Shown here: one piece after another, positions 44,470 through 55,300 of the stretch | How the letters are laid out: each line of letters begins with the position of its first letter | Numbering within the stretch: the stretch's first letter is position 1 | DNA from: Rhizoclosmatium globosum | Lineage: Eukaryota; Chytridiomycota; Chytridiomycetes; Chytridiales; Chytriomycetaceae | NCBI GenBank assembly: GCA_002104985.1 | Contig: MCGO01000031.1 | Span: forward strand, 62,001 to 126,000 | Length of the DNA: 64,000 nucleotides | Direction: 5' to 3' | Notes under the pieces: generated by a model | The model's database searches: none | Told to the model about the DNA's origin: nothing | What the model saw: only the letters and a program-made list of their open reading frames with translations | Position numbers and translations under genes: made by a program

Positions 44470-45877
44470 ATATTTCGGCTAAATATTTAAAATAAATGTA
44501 TATTTGTTTCATACACAACAGGATAATTATATATACGACATTGAGGGGTGTGTCACCAAACACCTCTTTCATTCTCTCCTCGTGTGTTTAATTAAAGCCC
44601 TATATATAAGTCTACGAGGCGAGGAAACCCCGTTTCTTTCAGTGTGACGGGCAGCCAGTAACTGACTCCTGAGGGGCTTTGGATCATTCACCAGCCGTCC
44701 ATGAAATATTCTACTGGATGGAACTCCAAAGTTGCAGTTCTCACTGCATAAATTTCTGGAACAATCGGAATGTGTGTACCTCAAAATACACCAAGTGTCC
44801 TTTCGGCTATTATTACTGGACCATCTAAATACACATCAATCACACGACTATATTTTTGATATCTACAGATACTGTTTGTTGCTGCCCTCGCAGTTAAATA
44901 TCAATCCGTCGGCTACCATTGACCATAATCGAAAACCTTGGAAAGATTCAATGGGGTTGAAAGTCGTTTCTTATCATAAGATAGATGGATATTTCGAGTC
45001 GACGAGTTTGAGGTGGATTTTTTATCGTTTGAGATGCTATCAATCAAGTCAAGAGGTTAAAACAGAGGAGCCCGCAGAGAGATCTTCCCTCATTTCAAGA
45101 CGAAGTGGATACAAGGGAGGCACGATGGATGAAAGTTGGGCCGTGATGTGTCTCGTCCCATACTACTTTGGTTAATGGGGACAACCAATCAGTTACTCGC
45201 AGGCCAGCAGCAGTACGTCAACACAATTGGTCTCATTTATCGATTTAGATTAATTAGATAAACTCTAGTTTGATTTGATCTGTTCAGCGACGATATAATT
45301 CAAAGTAGTGACCAAAGGAAGGCGAACATTACGGACAAACCTCTTTGACGACGAAAGTCCTTTCAATCAGCCAGTCTGTTTAATCTATCTTGCTCAGTAT
45401 GGCGTCACCTTAGCCGTGCCTTACGTATGAAAACACTCAAAGCCGAAATTCCGAATCATATGTCTTACACAATACATCCTGAGTCTTTTACTTAAAACCG
45501 TCACTGAGCGAATTTTCGTGATTCACGGATACGTACTGAAGACATCACTGTGGTTGTTTCTACTCAACCTTTCACTTATTCAACGGACAAATGTATCGTC
45601 AAAAATATTTATGCAGTCATAGTAAGATACGAGACATTTCCATTTGATATTCATAGTCCATTTTCGACTGACCAGATTTGCCCGAATCATTTCGCAGACT
45701 CCTCAACATCGTTTTCTGCACACGATTAAAGCTGAAAGCTTTCGTGGCCTTCAGACAAGACAATATGGATTTCCGTCACGACTATGTTAATTGCCAGTTC
45801 TAAAATAACTATGGAATTTTGTGGAATAATGAAAGGCGATAACACAAATCGGTCGGATGGAAAGCAAGCTTTGAACT
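44470..45877. other. Long intergenic region, bZIP-13 / bZIP-14
   Basis: 1.4 kb, the largest gap in the array. It holds only one ORF of note (44732-45175, listed separately). Nothing else recognisable on either strand; it may be the remains of a lost array member or of an inserted gene. Confidence 0.45.
44732..45175 (+). CDS. ORF of unknown status, up to 147 aa
   Basis: The reading frame is open from about 44690 and ends at TAA. The C-terminal half (YHKIDGYFESTSLRWIFYRL and DESWAVMCLVPYYFG) has a protein-like composition, with Trp and Tyr at spaced positions, but I recognise no family. No bZIP or module motif is present. It may be the 3' fragment of a gene whose 5' part is degraded, or not a gene. 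Confidence 0.25.
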   Translation: MQFSLHKFLEQSECVYLKIHQVSFRLLLLDHLNTHQSHDYIFDIYRYCLLLPSQLNINPSATIDHNRKPWKDSMGLKVVSYHKIDGYFESTSLRWIFYRLRCYQSSQEVKTEEPAERSSLISRRSGYKGGTMDESWAVMCLVPYYFG

Positions 45878-47182
45878 ATGCCTCCAAAACAACCAGCTTC
45901 ATCAAGCAAAGACCCACTCACCAAAACCGGGCCGTCTCCTCGACGCCAAAAACAAAACCGAGAAGCCCAGAAGCGATATCGCGAAAAGCGGAACCAGCTC
46001 CATAGGGTAAATTTGATCCAAGAAGGTTGTAAAGTGGTTCTTGGGGGCTTATGATGTTCAACGCAGGACCTTGAACGACGATACGCGGAGCTGACAACGT
46101 GTACAAAGTCTTGCACGACTGGTGAAGCGGACAGTCCCGAAGAAGGACCCTGCAACGAACACGAACAACAACACTTGGCAGAGCTCCAAGCCGAGAATAT
46201 GTCTCTGACTGCCATGATAAAACAACGGGATTTATTTGAGGCAAGTGCTCTCGCGGCCGCCGAGCAATTCAATCGTACCCATCACCACACCATCACCATC
46301 GCTCCTGCCGCGGAACCTCAAAATCAACAAGATCCACACAATCCACAACAGAGTGAATACGTTGCTTCTGATGATATCGTATGGGACGAACTCTTGAACT
46401 TCTCGGATACCTCCGATTTCGAGACTGATGAGGTGTCTTCTTCAACCGAGTTGCTTCTTAAGCAACAAGACATCGAAATCACAAAGTCATTCTTGAGCAA
46501 AGTGCCAAGTTTAAGAGAATCGTCTGACCTGATCAATCAATTTGCCAGCCTTGTGATGAAAGCTGATGTAAGGATCTCTAAAGGTTGCAGTACCGCTAAT
46601 ATCCCTACTTTGAAGAGCCTTTTCCAGGACAATCAGCACCAACCGGCGATGGAAAATGTACGGAAAGTATTGGAAGTGAAGATCAAGCTGGTAGATAAAT
46701 GTGAGACCGAACCAGAAAAGGACGAGGTGAATAGATTCTTCATTTCACTAACTTCAACGTTCAAAGCTAACTCAGAATTACAGGCTCTTAGAATCTTGAA
46801 CGAGTTGCGCGATAAACGAGTGAAACCATTTAGTCCAATTCCTGCCCATATTCCGTCTACATTTCATCGTATTCCGGGCCTTGAAACCCGCGAGGCAACA
46901 ATACTTATCGATGAGTTGCTTTTTTATTTGATGGTGAGTAAGAGTGTTCTTTCGACAGACGTTTCTAAGGGTTCTTCAGGAACCCCAATCTTTATCGTCC
47001 CACTCTCCCCGTCTTCTTCAACTCAGACAAAATATTTTGGATATGGTTTCGTCGGATATGCACCAGGCCGAGGTAAAAGTGTTTGTTTTTCTGATTGATT
47101 TGATTCTCAAGCACATACCAACATACCATGTCAACAGACAATAGCCCTCCTTCATTTATATGGATTCCCTCAAAATTTGTAA
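45878..47182 (+). CDS. bZIP-14, divergent bZIP factor with two C-terminal modules
   Basis: Six exons in phase: 45878-46006, 46067-46567, 46616-46726, 46784-46933, 46980-47072 and 47138-47182. Paralogue of bZIP-13 throughout, with exons 1, 3, 4 and 6 of identical length. Basic region RQKQNREAQKRYREKRNQLH | DLERRYAELT. Acidic patch DDIVWDELLNFSDTSD. Module 1: SKVPSLRESSDLINQFASLV ... VLEVKIKLVDKCETEPEKDE. Module 2: RIPGLETREATILIDELLFY ... LRQNILDMVSSDMHQAE | TIALLHLYG. Last plus-strand member of the array, ending 76 bp from the convergent condensin gene. Confidence 0.87.
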
Positions 47183-47258
47183 TATATTCAACTCAATTCA
47201 AAATAATATATCATGTATATTTCAACTCAGCTGTATAAAATAAAGTTCAAAGTCAAAA

Positions 47259-50200
47259 TCAATCCGATTCCTCACTCTCCTCGCCATCATCACTCTTCTT
47301 CTTTCCGTCTTGAATCTTGGCCGTAAATCTACAATGCAACCATAAGCTAACTCACGAGTAAACGCAAAATCCAAACCTCTTCAACCCCTTCAACGAAACA
47401 GGATCCACAACCAGCATCGGCTGAACATCATCCGCAAGCTTTAAGATCCGCTTTCTCACATCTTCAGAGACAGTTGCGTCAATGTACAAAATATTGAGCA
47501 TCTTGGTTCCCTCCTTTTGAATATCTACATACAGTCACTTGGTAAACTCACGATTCACGTTAATTGGAACCTCACCTGGCTCTCGAAGCATCGCCTCCAA
47601 CAACGACACCGCGACAACACCATGCACACAACCCGTTGCGTGTTCCTCCCCGTTCTCAAAAGTAACAAGACGGCGATAATCAGTCCATTCTCCCATCTGA
47701 GCAGCAATATCTCCTGGCGAAAGGCCTTGCCCCGATTCCTCATACTCCAGCGTCAAATTCGTAAACGCCGCAACAACAGTCTAAAATCTCATTTAGCCAA
47801 CCATATCAAAAATCGCGTCACCTCACCGTCGCCAAAATCGCCTGGTTCTCCGCACTCGACAAAGCATACATTGGGAAAAAGCACGACAAACATTGTCTCA
47901 ATCTATGCTGTCCAGCCGTATGTGGGTGGAAGTACAGCACCAATAACGCCTCCAAAATCTGCTCGTTCTCGATAAACTTCATCATGAGAAGCTTTGTTGC
48001 GCCTTCAGCTGCGAGCGTCAAGAGACCTGGATCTTCATGCTGGAGACACGCGAGGATAAACATGACGACGGCGTTTACGTCGACTACGGTGACGCCGTGG
48101 ATCATTATAAGGTCAAAGAGAATCTAATGATCCGTGTTAGCGATAGATATTCTGATGTTGGATTACACACGCGTAAAACCAGCTTCTTTCCATCCAACTC
48201 TTCCACTTGGAACGCATGAAGAAACAAATTCGCATTTTCAAGCGATAAAGTCTTTGAAGAAAGCTTAGTAAAAGTATTTCCAGATCACAAAAATGGGACT
48301 CAACTCTATCGACGTAACACGCCAGTCCAAGACAGTGAATTCCAGTCTGTCTTAGCAACGCATTGTTGCTGCGAACGCTTGGAATTACGAAGCGATGCAA
48401 CAGAACCAGGAAGGAGCTGTCTTTTCCAGGTGGCTGTGGGTTATACCTTGTGAGCATACAGTCCGGCCCTAAATCACACAAAATACCTTCAAAATCTGTT
48501 CAAAAAGCGCGCGAATAATCTCCAGACACTGCATTTGAATCAACAACTTGTGCATCAATGGATCAACCTTTATGTTTTTGGTTAGAAGTGACAAAACAAA
48601 CTCAAAGCACATATTTTACCCCATCCTCCAGCTCGGCATCTTCCGAGGCTTCGACGATTCCAGATACCGCGTCAGCTACGATTCTAAAGAAACTTCAGAA
48701 CCACAGTTTTTCAACTCAGATTTGACTCACAACAAAACGTCCGACTCCGCCTGCTCCATTTTTCTCAAAATCTTGATGATGTATTGCAGGTTCTCCGTTG
48801 GCAAGTCTTCGCACACGAGAAGTTTGCCTTTTTTTAATCATAAGATTAGTTTCTGTACTCAGCCAAATCGTTCAACACTCAACTCAAGCACAAGGATACG
48901 CCGCGACGTCCAACTTCATCCGAAAAATCGTGACACTCAGTCAACTGCAAAAGCCGGGAGAGGACAAACTCAAGTGCCTTGATTTGCGATTCGTCGTTTG
49001 TAGGTGGATTCACAATCAGTGCTCCAAACTTTGAGAGTAAATTGGAGAGAGTGGAAAGGGAGGGTAGAAAGTCCAAAAGTTTGTCTTCTTCCTGTGAGAA
49101 ATGAAGGGATTAGGTTTTTTGTGAATGCTCACTTTATACAGACAAACCTTCTGGTCATCAAGACAACGTGCGTACACACTCGCGAAAAAGACAAACTCGA
49201 TACTAAGTGCATCACCCCACATGTCGTCTGCAAGTAATCAATGTCAGAGAGACTCTCTAAACCCTGCAAATCAAAAACAAGAACAAACCAGTCACGAAAT
49301 CCGTCTTGACCAATCCAGCCTCAACAAGTGCAACAAGCGCCTCTTGCGCCGCAACACTCCGAACATTCAAATCCGCAAGAAACTCTAGCAGTGTCCCTTG
49401 ATACCCTTTATACCAAACGTCACACAACAACGCACGACACTTTTTACGCACACCGGCGTCACGGTCCTTTAGTCCGACTGTAAGAAGCGCGATAGGGACT
49501 TCAGGTGGGAGGTTGTGCATATCTGGAACGGACGCTGCAAACTTTTGGTATACCATACGACGGACACCCACGTCCACGTCTGTAGCGCGTTGGAGGAGCG
49601 GAATAAGGGATGTTGCTGTCAAGTCAATGTTCCAGAGGATTGTTTTGCGGACTTCGCTGTTGTGAAGAGGCAATGTGTTAGTATTCTTGTTGTGTCAAAC
49701 AGAACAGAAGTCTAGTACCTTGAAGCATCTCCCGTCATCAAATCAATCAAGACATCAACCACTTGAGTATCAATATCTTCTGGTGGGCCTTGGAACCGCG
49801 ACAGAGCCATGGAAGCCTGAACACGAACATGTACATCCTTGTCTCTTGCACGTTGCATCAAAATGGTTCGAAGCGTGTCGTGTAAATCGTCACTGTTGAA
49901 ACGCGTTAAGTTAGATGCTATTACATAGTGCATTTTTCGCTTTCGTTCCCTCAAGTCAAAATGTCTTTCTTTTAGTACTCCTCTTTCTTAATTAATTCAC
50001 TTCACTCATTATTCCACTGCGCGTTTTCATGCTCCACTCCATTCGCTCGCTTCACGCTTATTTCCGCCGCTTATATTACACAAGGTCCTTCGTTGCTCTC
50101 ACGACCATTCGTATTTAACGCTCCAATTGTGTTCTTGCTCGGCAGACTCCTTCGCTAAATTTGTCTCGCTAGGCGATCGCCTTTGTATTCTTCACTCCAT

Positions 50201-50654
50201 CAAGTCAAGATACATACTCAATTTCCTGGACATGATTGAGCAACAGGAAAAGGCACTGACAGACTCTGAATCTGACATGAGCCTGTTTAGCATGAGCGCC
50301 CTTTGACAGCTTCTTCAAGAGAAAGAGGACCAAAGCATTCTTGTCGACAAGCACCACATCCTTCTTTGAAGCGACAGAGACGGAGACAGCATCCGCGGCC
50401 TTCACGAGAGCATCAAGAAAGCGAAGTGTCTTTGCGGCGGCGTCCTTTGCGACGCGTTTTGTTGCCGTGAAAGCGAGGACGCAGCGCCAGAGAGCCACGC
50501 GCCACTCGGACTTTGACGAAGACGAAGACGAAGACGAACTAGAATCGCTGTTTTTGAGAGAGTTTAAAAGCGTCTTTGCGAGTCGCGAGTGCGTGGACGT
50601 GTCGAGGGAGGCCGTTGAAAAGGACGTGGCGAAGAGGGTCTCGAGTTCGGACAT
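47259..50654 (-). CDS. Condensin subunit CAP-G-like HEAT-repeat protein
   Basis: Multi-exon. Exon 1 is 50218-50654 and exon 2 starts at 49892 after a 325-nt intron. The last exon ends at 47259 with an acidic tail (DDGEESEESD). Diagnostic repeats: ARDKDVHVRVQASMALSRFQ, EVRKTILWNIDLTATSLIPL, LLQRATDVDVGVRRMVYQKF, VGLKDRDAGVRKKCRALLCD, and toward the C-terminus CFFPMYALSSAENQAILATV. This is the arrangement of condensin CAP-G/Ycg1/Cnd3, the non-SMC subunit that grips DNA with the kleisin during mitotic chromosome compaction. Internal exon borders between 47.3 and 49.7 kb were only partly resolved (at least eight introns). The start codon lies 9 bp after the stop of bZIP-15 on the same strand, and the encoded N-terminus is low in similarity to known CAP-G starts. 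Confidence 0.8.
49893..50217 (-). other. Long CTCGC/TTCAC-rich intron of the condensin gene
   Basis: 325 nt against 45-80 nt for most introns. On the plus strand, 50031-50070 (GCTCCACTCCATTCGCTCGC then TTCACGC..TTTCCGCCGC) closely resembles 20461-20504 in the long intron of the nucleotidyltransferase gene. Confidence 0.6.
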
Positions 50655-50663
50655 TGAATTGTT

Positions 50664-51134
50664 TTATTTATTACTTGCGGTATTATGAGAAGCAAGCAGA
50701 AGCCCCCTCTCTTCGGCCTGCTTCCTCAGAACCCGATTCGCCTCTTCCAGCCGTCTAATCTCTTTGACCAGATCGAGTCTCTTCTGCGGCTGCACCCTCC
50801 CACACGATGAGCACCGGCTGCTGACCCTCGCCGCTGCCTCCAACTCAGCAACTTTCACCTTCAAAAAGGCGATTCGCGCATCTTTTCGTTGCTTGCATTC
50901 GCGAGAGTGTTCGCGGTTTTGGAGGCGCCGACGTACTTTGTTGCTTTGATCGGTGTCGGAAGTTGTGTTCTTGTTGTTGTTGTGGTTGTTGTTGGTGGCT
51001 GATGCCTCGGCTGATTCGCCGTTGCTATTGGTGCCGGTGCTGGCGCTGGTGTCGAGATCGGTGTCTGTCTCAGTCTCAGAGGAGGAGGGTGATGGTGGGG
51101 TGGAGCTATCCTTGGGTTCTATCATTTTTAACAC
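50664..51134 (-). CDS. bZIP-15, single-exon bZIP-like factor
   Basis: 156 aa, no intron; ATG at 51134. The N-terminal half is Ser/Thr/Asp/Asn-rich. Basic region VRRRLQNREHSRECKQRKDA with Lys in place of the usual invariant Arg, then a zipper ARIAFLKVKVAELEAAARVS. A CSSC motif and a second coil (LVKEIRRLEEANRVLRKQAE) follow. The CxxC between two coils is shared with bZIP-2, -3, -4 and -6 although it lies outside the array and on the other strand. It has no helical modules. A Copia LTR begins 27 bp upstream of the ATG, so its original promoter is displaced. Confidence 0.8.
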   Translation of the reverse strand: MLKMIEPKDSSTPPSPSSSETETDTDLDTSASTGTNSNGESAEASATNNNHNNNKNTTSDTDQSNKVRRRLQNREHSRECKQRKDARIAFLKVKVAELEAAARVSSRCSSCGRVQPQKRLDLVKEIRRLEEANRVLRKQAEERGLLLASHNTASNK

Positions 51135-51160
51135 TCAAATTAATGAATAAGGATTCTCTG

Positions 51161-51400
51161 TGTTAACTTTATTGGATATGACTCATCCAATTAACGTTCT
51201 CATTTCTAATCATATGTTTCATACCAACCACGCGTGCCTACTCACGCGTGCCCTTAATGTACCACATCACCGTTTTCATCCCTTATTTTCTTCTTTCACT
51301 TTTACCAAAATGACCCGAACACACTATATATTGAATGACAAATAAACACACAAAGATATCGACAGTAAAACTCTTCCTTCCCGCTGCATAAACGTCAACA
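51161..51400 (+). repeat. 5' LTR of Copia element
   Basis: 240 bp, TGTTAACTTTATTGG...AAACGTCAACA, matching 56953-57192. It should carry the element promoter (a TATATA at about 51325) and the polyadenylation region. Confidence 0.95.
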
Positions 51401-51413
51401 CGTTATCAGCACC
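51401..51413 (+). promoter_or_regulatory. Candidate primer-binding site
   Basis: CGTTATCAGCACC lies directly after the 5' LTR where the tRNA primer anneals. The tRNA species was not determined; an internal initiator-Met half-tRNA site, as used by some Copia elements, is possible. Confidence 0.45.
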
Positions 51414-51469
51414 AAAGACTCTACCTCCAGTGACCAAACGACATCCTACCCCTGATACCCAGTACAACC

Positions 51470-52324
51470 ATGTCTGAAGACAAAGACCGCCGCAGCTACC
51501 TTGAGAAGTTTGGCTCCGAGACCCAAGACTTCCCCATCTGGCTTTTCCGCTTCAAGAGCAAATGCGAGGCTGAGGATTGCGACATTGCCCTGCGCATTGA
51601 CCCTCCCCCCGAGCCAACCATGACTGCCATTGACCTTGCCCATCCGACTGATGCTGAAAAGACAAACCACGTCACGAGCGTTGAAGCCCACCGCGCTACA
51701 CACTCGGTTATCTACAAGGCTACCAGAAAAGCAAAGGCTTACCTTGTCAACGCTCTCAGTGACGCCAACATCAAGTTGATCCACCACCTGCAGACCCCGC
51801 GCGCAATGCTGGAGTATCTCGAACGAGAGTACGCGGCTACCACTACCAACGACAGGGTTAATATTCGTGAAGAACTCATGAGTATGAAGTATAAACCCCT
51901 CACAGATATGACAACTCACCTTGGAGAGATACAAGGCCTCATCACGCGCCTCCATGGAATGACCCTCACTCCAAGTCAGACAGAGGAGCACATTGTCTTT
52001 GTCCTTGGTTCCCTGCCAGCATCGGATGACTGGAAAACGTTAGTCACCATGTTGCGTTCCATGTCAAACCTCACCGGCAAGGAACTGACTCTGGATACTG
52101 TCATCACAGAAGTCACCAAGCATGCGAAGTCCTTGATCAAGGAAGCTGCTACGCACCCCAATCCACTAAGACCCACAGTGGATTATCAGCTCGCTCCTCC
52201 CACGGCACCAAGGAGCTATGCACATGCAACTACTGCAAAATCCCCGGCCACCTCTTCAACGACTGCGAAGGGCGCAAGGCCGACATCCGATCTGGCACCA
52301 CGTCCAACAAAGACAAGGGGCTAA
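51470..52324 (+). CDS. Copia Gag (UBN2-type capsid)
   Basis: 284 aa. Capsid-like helices with the typical Copia pattern (KAKAYLVNALSDANIKLIHH, MLEYLEREYA, ELMSMKYKPLTDMTTHLGEI, LGSLPASDDWKTLVTML). The zinc knuckle CNYCKIPGHLFNDC is not in this frame but in the overlapping pol frame near 52218-52262. The nucleocapsid is therefore made only in the Gag-Pol product, reached through a -1 shift in the long overlap before 52324. Confidence 0.88.
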   Translation: MSEDKDRRSYLEKFGSETQDFPIWLFRFKSKCEAEDCDIALRIDPPPEPTMTAIDLAHPTDAEKTNHVTSVEAHRATHSVIYKATRKAKAYLVNALSDANIKLIHHLQTPRAMLEYLEREYAATTTNDRVNIREELMSMKYKPLTDMTTHLGEIQGLITRLHGMTLTPSQTEEHIVFVLGSLPASDDWKTLVTMLRSMSNLTGKELTLDTVITEVTKHAKSLIKEAATHPNPLRPTVDYQLAPPTAPRSYAHATTAKSPATSSTTAKGARPTSDLAPRPTKTRG

Positions 52325-55300
52325 GTCGCCCTCCTTCCAGAGACACTCCTCCACGAACACCACAAGGTCCAAACAGAGGCAACCACCCCACCAGCAGGGG
52401 AGGAAGAGGCCGCGGCCGTGGTGGACACAGAGGAAGTAAGCCCAGCGGTTATGTTGCCCTCGCTGCGTATGAACCAAGCATCCGCCATTGCCCATACCCA
52501 ATCCGTAGTCACACAGTCCTTGAATGCAAGCCCATCCACGAACGTCTTGGCCCACTCCCAATCCATCAACGTCTCGGCACCATTGTGGAAGTGTCTGTCC
52601 TCGACCGTCTTGGTCCCAAGCTTGAGCCAAAGTTGGAACCACACAACGAAATGGATTGGGCAGACTCATTCTCCGAAGTTGATTACGACGAGCTCCACGG
52701 CGACCTGATTGAACGTTTTGATAACGACCCCGATTATGGAGAGCAGATGATCCAGGTCCTCTCCAGCGCGGCCCCTAATGACAGCTTTATTAGCAACAAC
52801 GACAAAGGGTATGAACACACCTTCAACGACGATTCCGCCCACGTTACTAATGACATTCACAGAGACACCACCACCGACGAAGAGATTGACCCGGTTCTAT
52901 TGACCGCCTTGGACCCAACCCAAAACTGGGATGATTTCTTGACCAACGTCGTCCTCCTCAATGAAGCCAAGGCCCTCCAGCAAACCTTCCAGAACCTTGG
53001 GCGTACCCGCAACGAAAACCCATCCCAGGTCCAACGCGAAGAGTGGGACCAGTATGCTGATAAAGTCCGTGCCACCAACAAGGCCGAAACGGACAAGCTC
53101 CAGCAGCTCAACAACCTCAAGCCAGACCCTGACGAGGACCCGCTGGCCCATTGGAGCACCTCCGACTTCTTTGAGAGCGTCAAAGTCCCAGGCCGCAGTG
53201 CTGACGAACGCCGTCAGATCTGGAAAGATCTCCAGAACAGCCTCATGATGGAAAGATGGCTCTGGCACCACCACTGCAACCGCGTCGACGAATTCTACAA
53301 GGAACTTAACTACCAACAGTTAGTTCGTGAAGGCATCGACCCATTCAAAGAAAACTTGGCTTACACTAAGCATATCTGTCAAGCTGCGACAGACTATCCA
53401 GACGTAAAGTATCGCCTGGAACACCCATATCCGACTGATACGCTCCCATCGCGCTTCCCGAACATGTTCTCCCCAGTTCCTCGCACCCTTCCCGGCACTG
53501 AACAACCAAACCCCGAGTTCGGCAACTACGACCTCCAAAAGACCATCGCCTTCCTCCTTCCGAAGTACACTGCGTTCACTGAAGAACTTGCTGAGCAACT
53601 CCTCGGCAAACCTGAACCATTTGCATTAGTTGCTCATACTGACATTGCCGCGAAGGCCCATAACGACAATAAATCTTTCTCCACTTACCTCTCTTTTCAC
53701 AACGACACTCCATCATTAATGGACTCCGGCGCCTCGCGTCACTTCTTTACTGAGCACGCGTATTTCTGTAACTACACGCCCATTGACGAAACTGTTTCCA
53801 TCGGCGACGGATCCCCTGTGAAGATAATTGGAAAGGGATCAGTCAATCTCCTCACAACAGACGGTAGGTACGTAGAACTAAAAGAGGCTTACCATGTCCC
53901 TGCGTTTGAAGCCAACCTGGTCTCCATGTCTGCCCTCACGGAGAAAGGGTGCATTATCACTACAGACAAACGAGAAGTCAGCGTCAAGTTGAACGGGAAA
54001 GTTGTACTCACTGCTCCTCGCCAAAACAATCTCTACCGAGTCGCTGCCACGCCAGTTCCACCTGAGCAAGCATTCCTTTCCCATAAAGAATGCAGTGACA
54101 AGATCTCCCGACATCTCCTCCATAGACGTCTCGGCCACTGTGGAAAACACGTGATCAATATGCTTGTCAAGAACCAAGGAATCGTGACAGGCTTACCACC
54201 CATTAGCGACAGCAACGGCTCCGACTTCGTCTGCGAATTTTGCCTGGAGGCCAACCTCCCAAGCCGCAACTTCAAGAAGGCCCGGACCCGAAGCTCCAAC
54301 CCCGGCACCACTTTCAGTATGGACACTGCTGGGCCACTCCAAGTCGAAGCAATTGGAGGCTACAGAAAGTTCCTGTTAGCCATAGACGACTACAGTTATT
54401 CGGTCTTTGCTCACCTTCTCAAGAGCAACGAAGAAGTTGCCGATTTCTATGAACGACACATTAATGACATGCACACTGCTTTCGGCATCAACGTCAAGGA
54501 AATTCGCTCAGACAATGGCACCGAGTTCACTAACAAAAGGCTCAGTGCATTTTGTAAAGACAAAGGGATTACACAAACCTTCACTGCTCCATACCATCCT
54601 CAACAAAATGGCCGTGCTGAACGCGCCATCCAATCGATTATGAACAAGGTTCGTGCGATGTTACGCGACGCTGAACTACCCAAACGATTTTGGGCATACG
54701 CTCTACACGCCGCCGTATACATCTACAATCGCACTCCACGCGAGAGCCTCGGCATGACCCCATACCAAGCTTTCACCGGCAAAGTCCCTGACATCTCGAA
54801 GTTGTGCGTGTGGGGGAGCCGTGCCTTCGCCTTCATCCCCGACAACAAGCGGAAGAAGCTCGACAACAGAGGAATGCCCTGTCGAATAATTGGTTTTAAT
54901 CACAATGGAAACGGAAACTACCTCGTCTACGACGAAGCGACCAAGCTAACTCACGTCGTTGCCACTGTCAAAATCCTGGAGAAGGCTCCATCAACCGCAG
55001 GCCTTGTCCCTATCTCCGACGCCTCCGACGACGATGAATCCGCACAACAGCAATCGGAATCTGACAACGACATCAGCAACGACGACAACGACAGCGTATA
55101 CCAACCAGCAAGATCCGACGCTCCAAGCCCTCCGACCTCAGGATTTGCCACAGCACCTGGCACCCCAACGCCTGGTCCATCTTCAAATCCAAGACGATGG
55201 GAACCGCCTAACGTCCCAACCCCGTCACCTCGTTCAATACGTCCCGAACCCGGATCTCCATCCGAACGACCCAGACGCAACGTCAAACAACCTGCTTGGT

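Noticed and set aside
24094..47182. C-terminal modules as the DUF3425 or DOG1 domain seen in other bZIP proteins
   Set aside because: The residue patterns I can recall for those families do not match the PSL...LF...C..DR pattern here; a profile search would be decisive.
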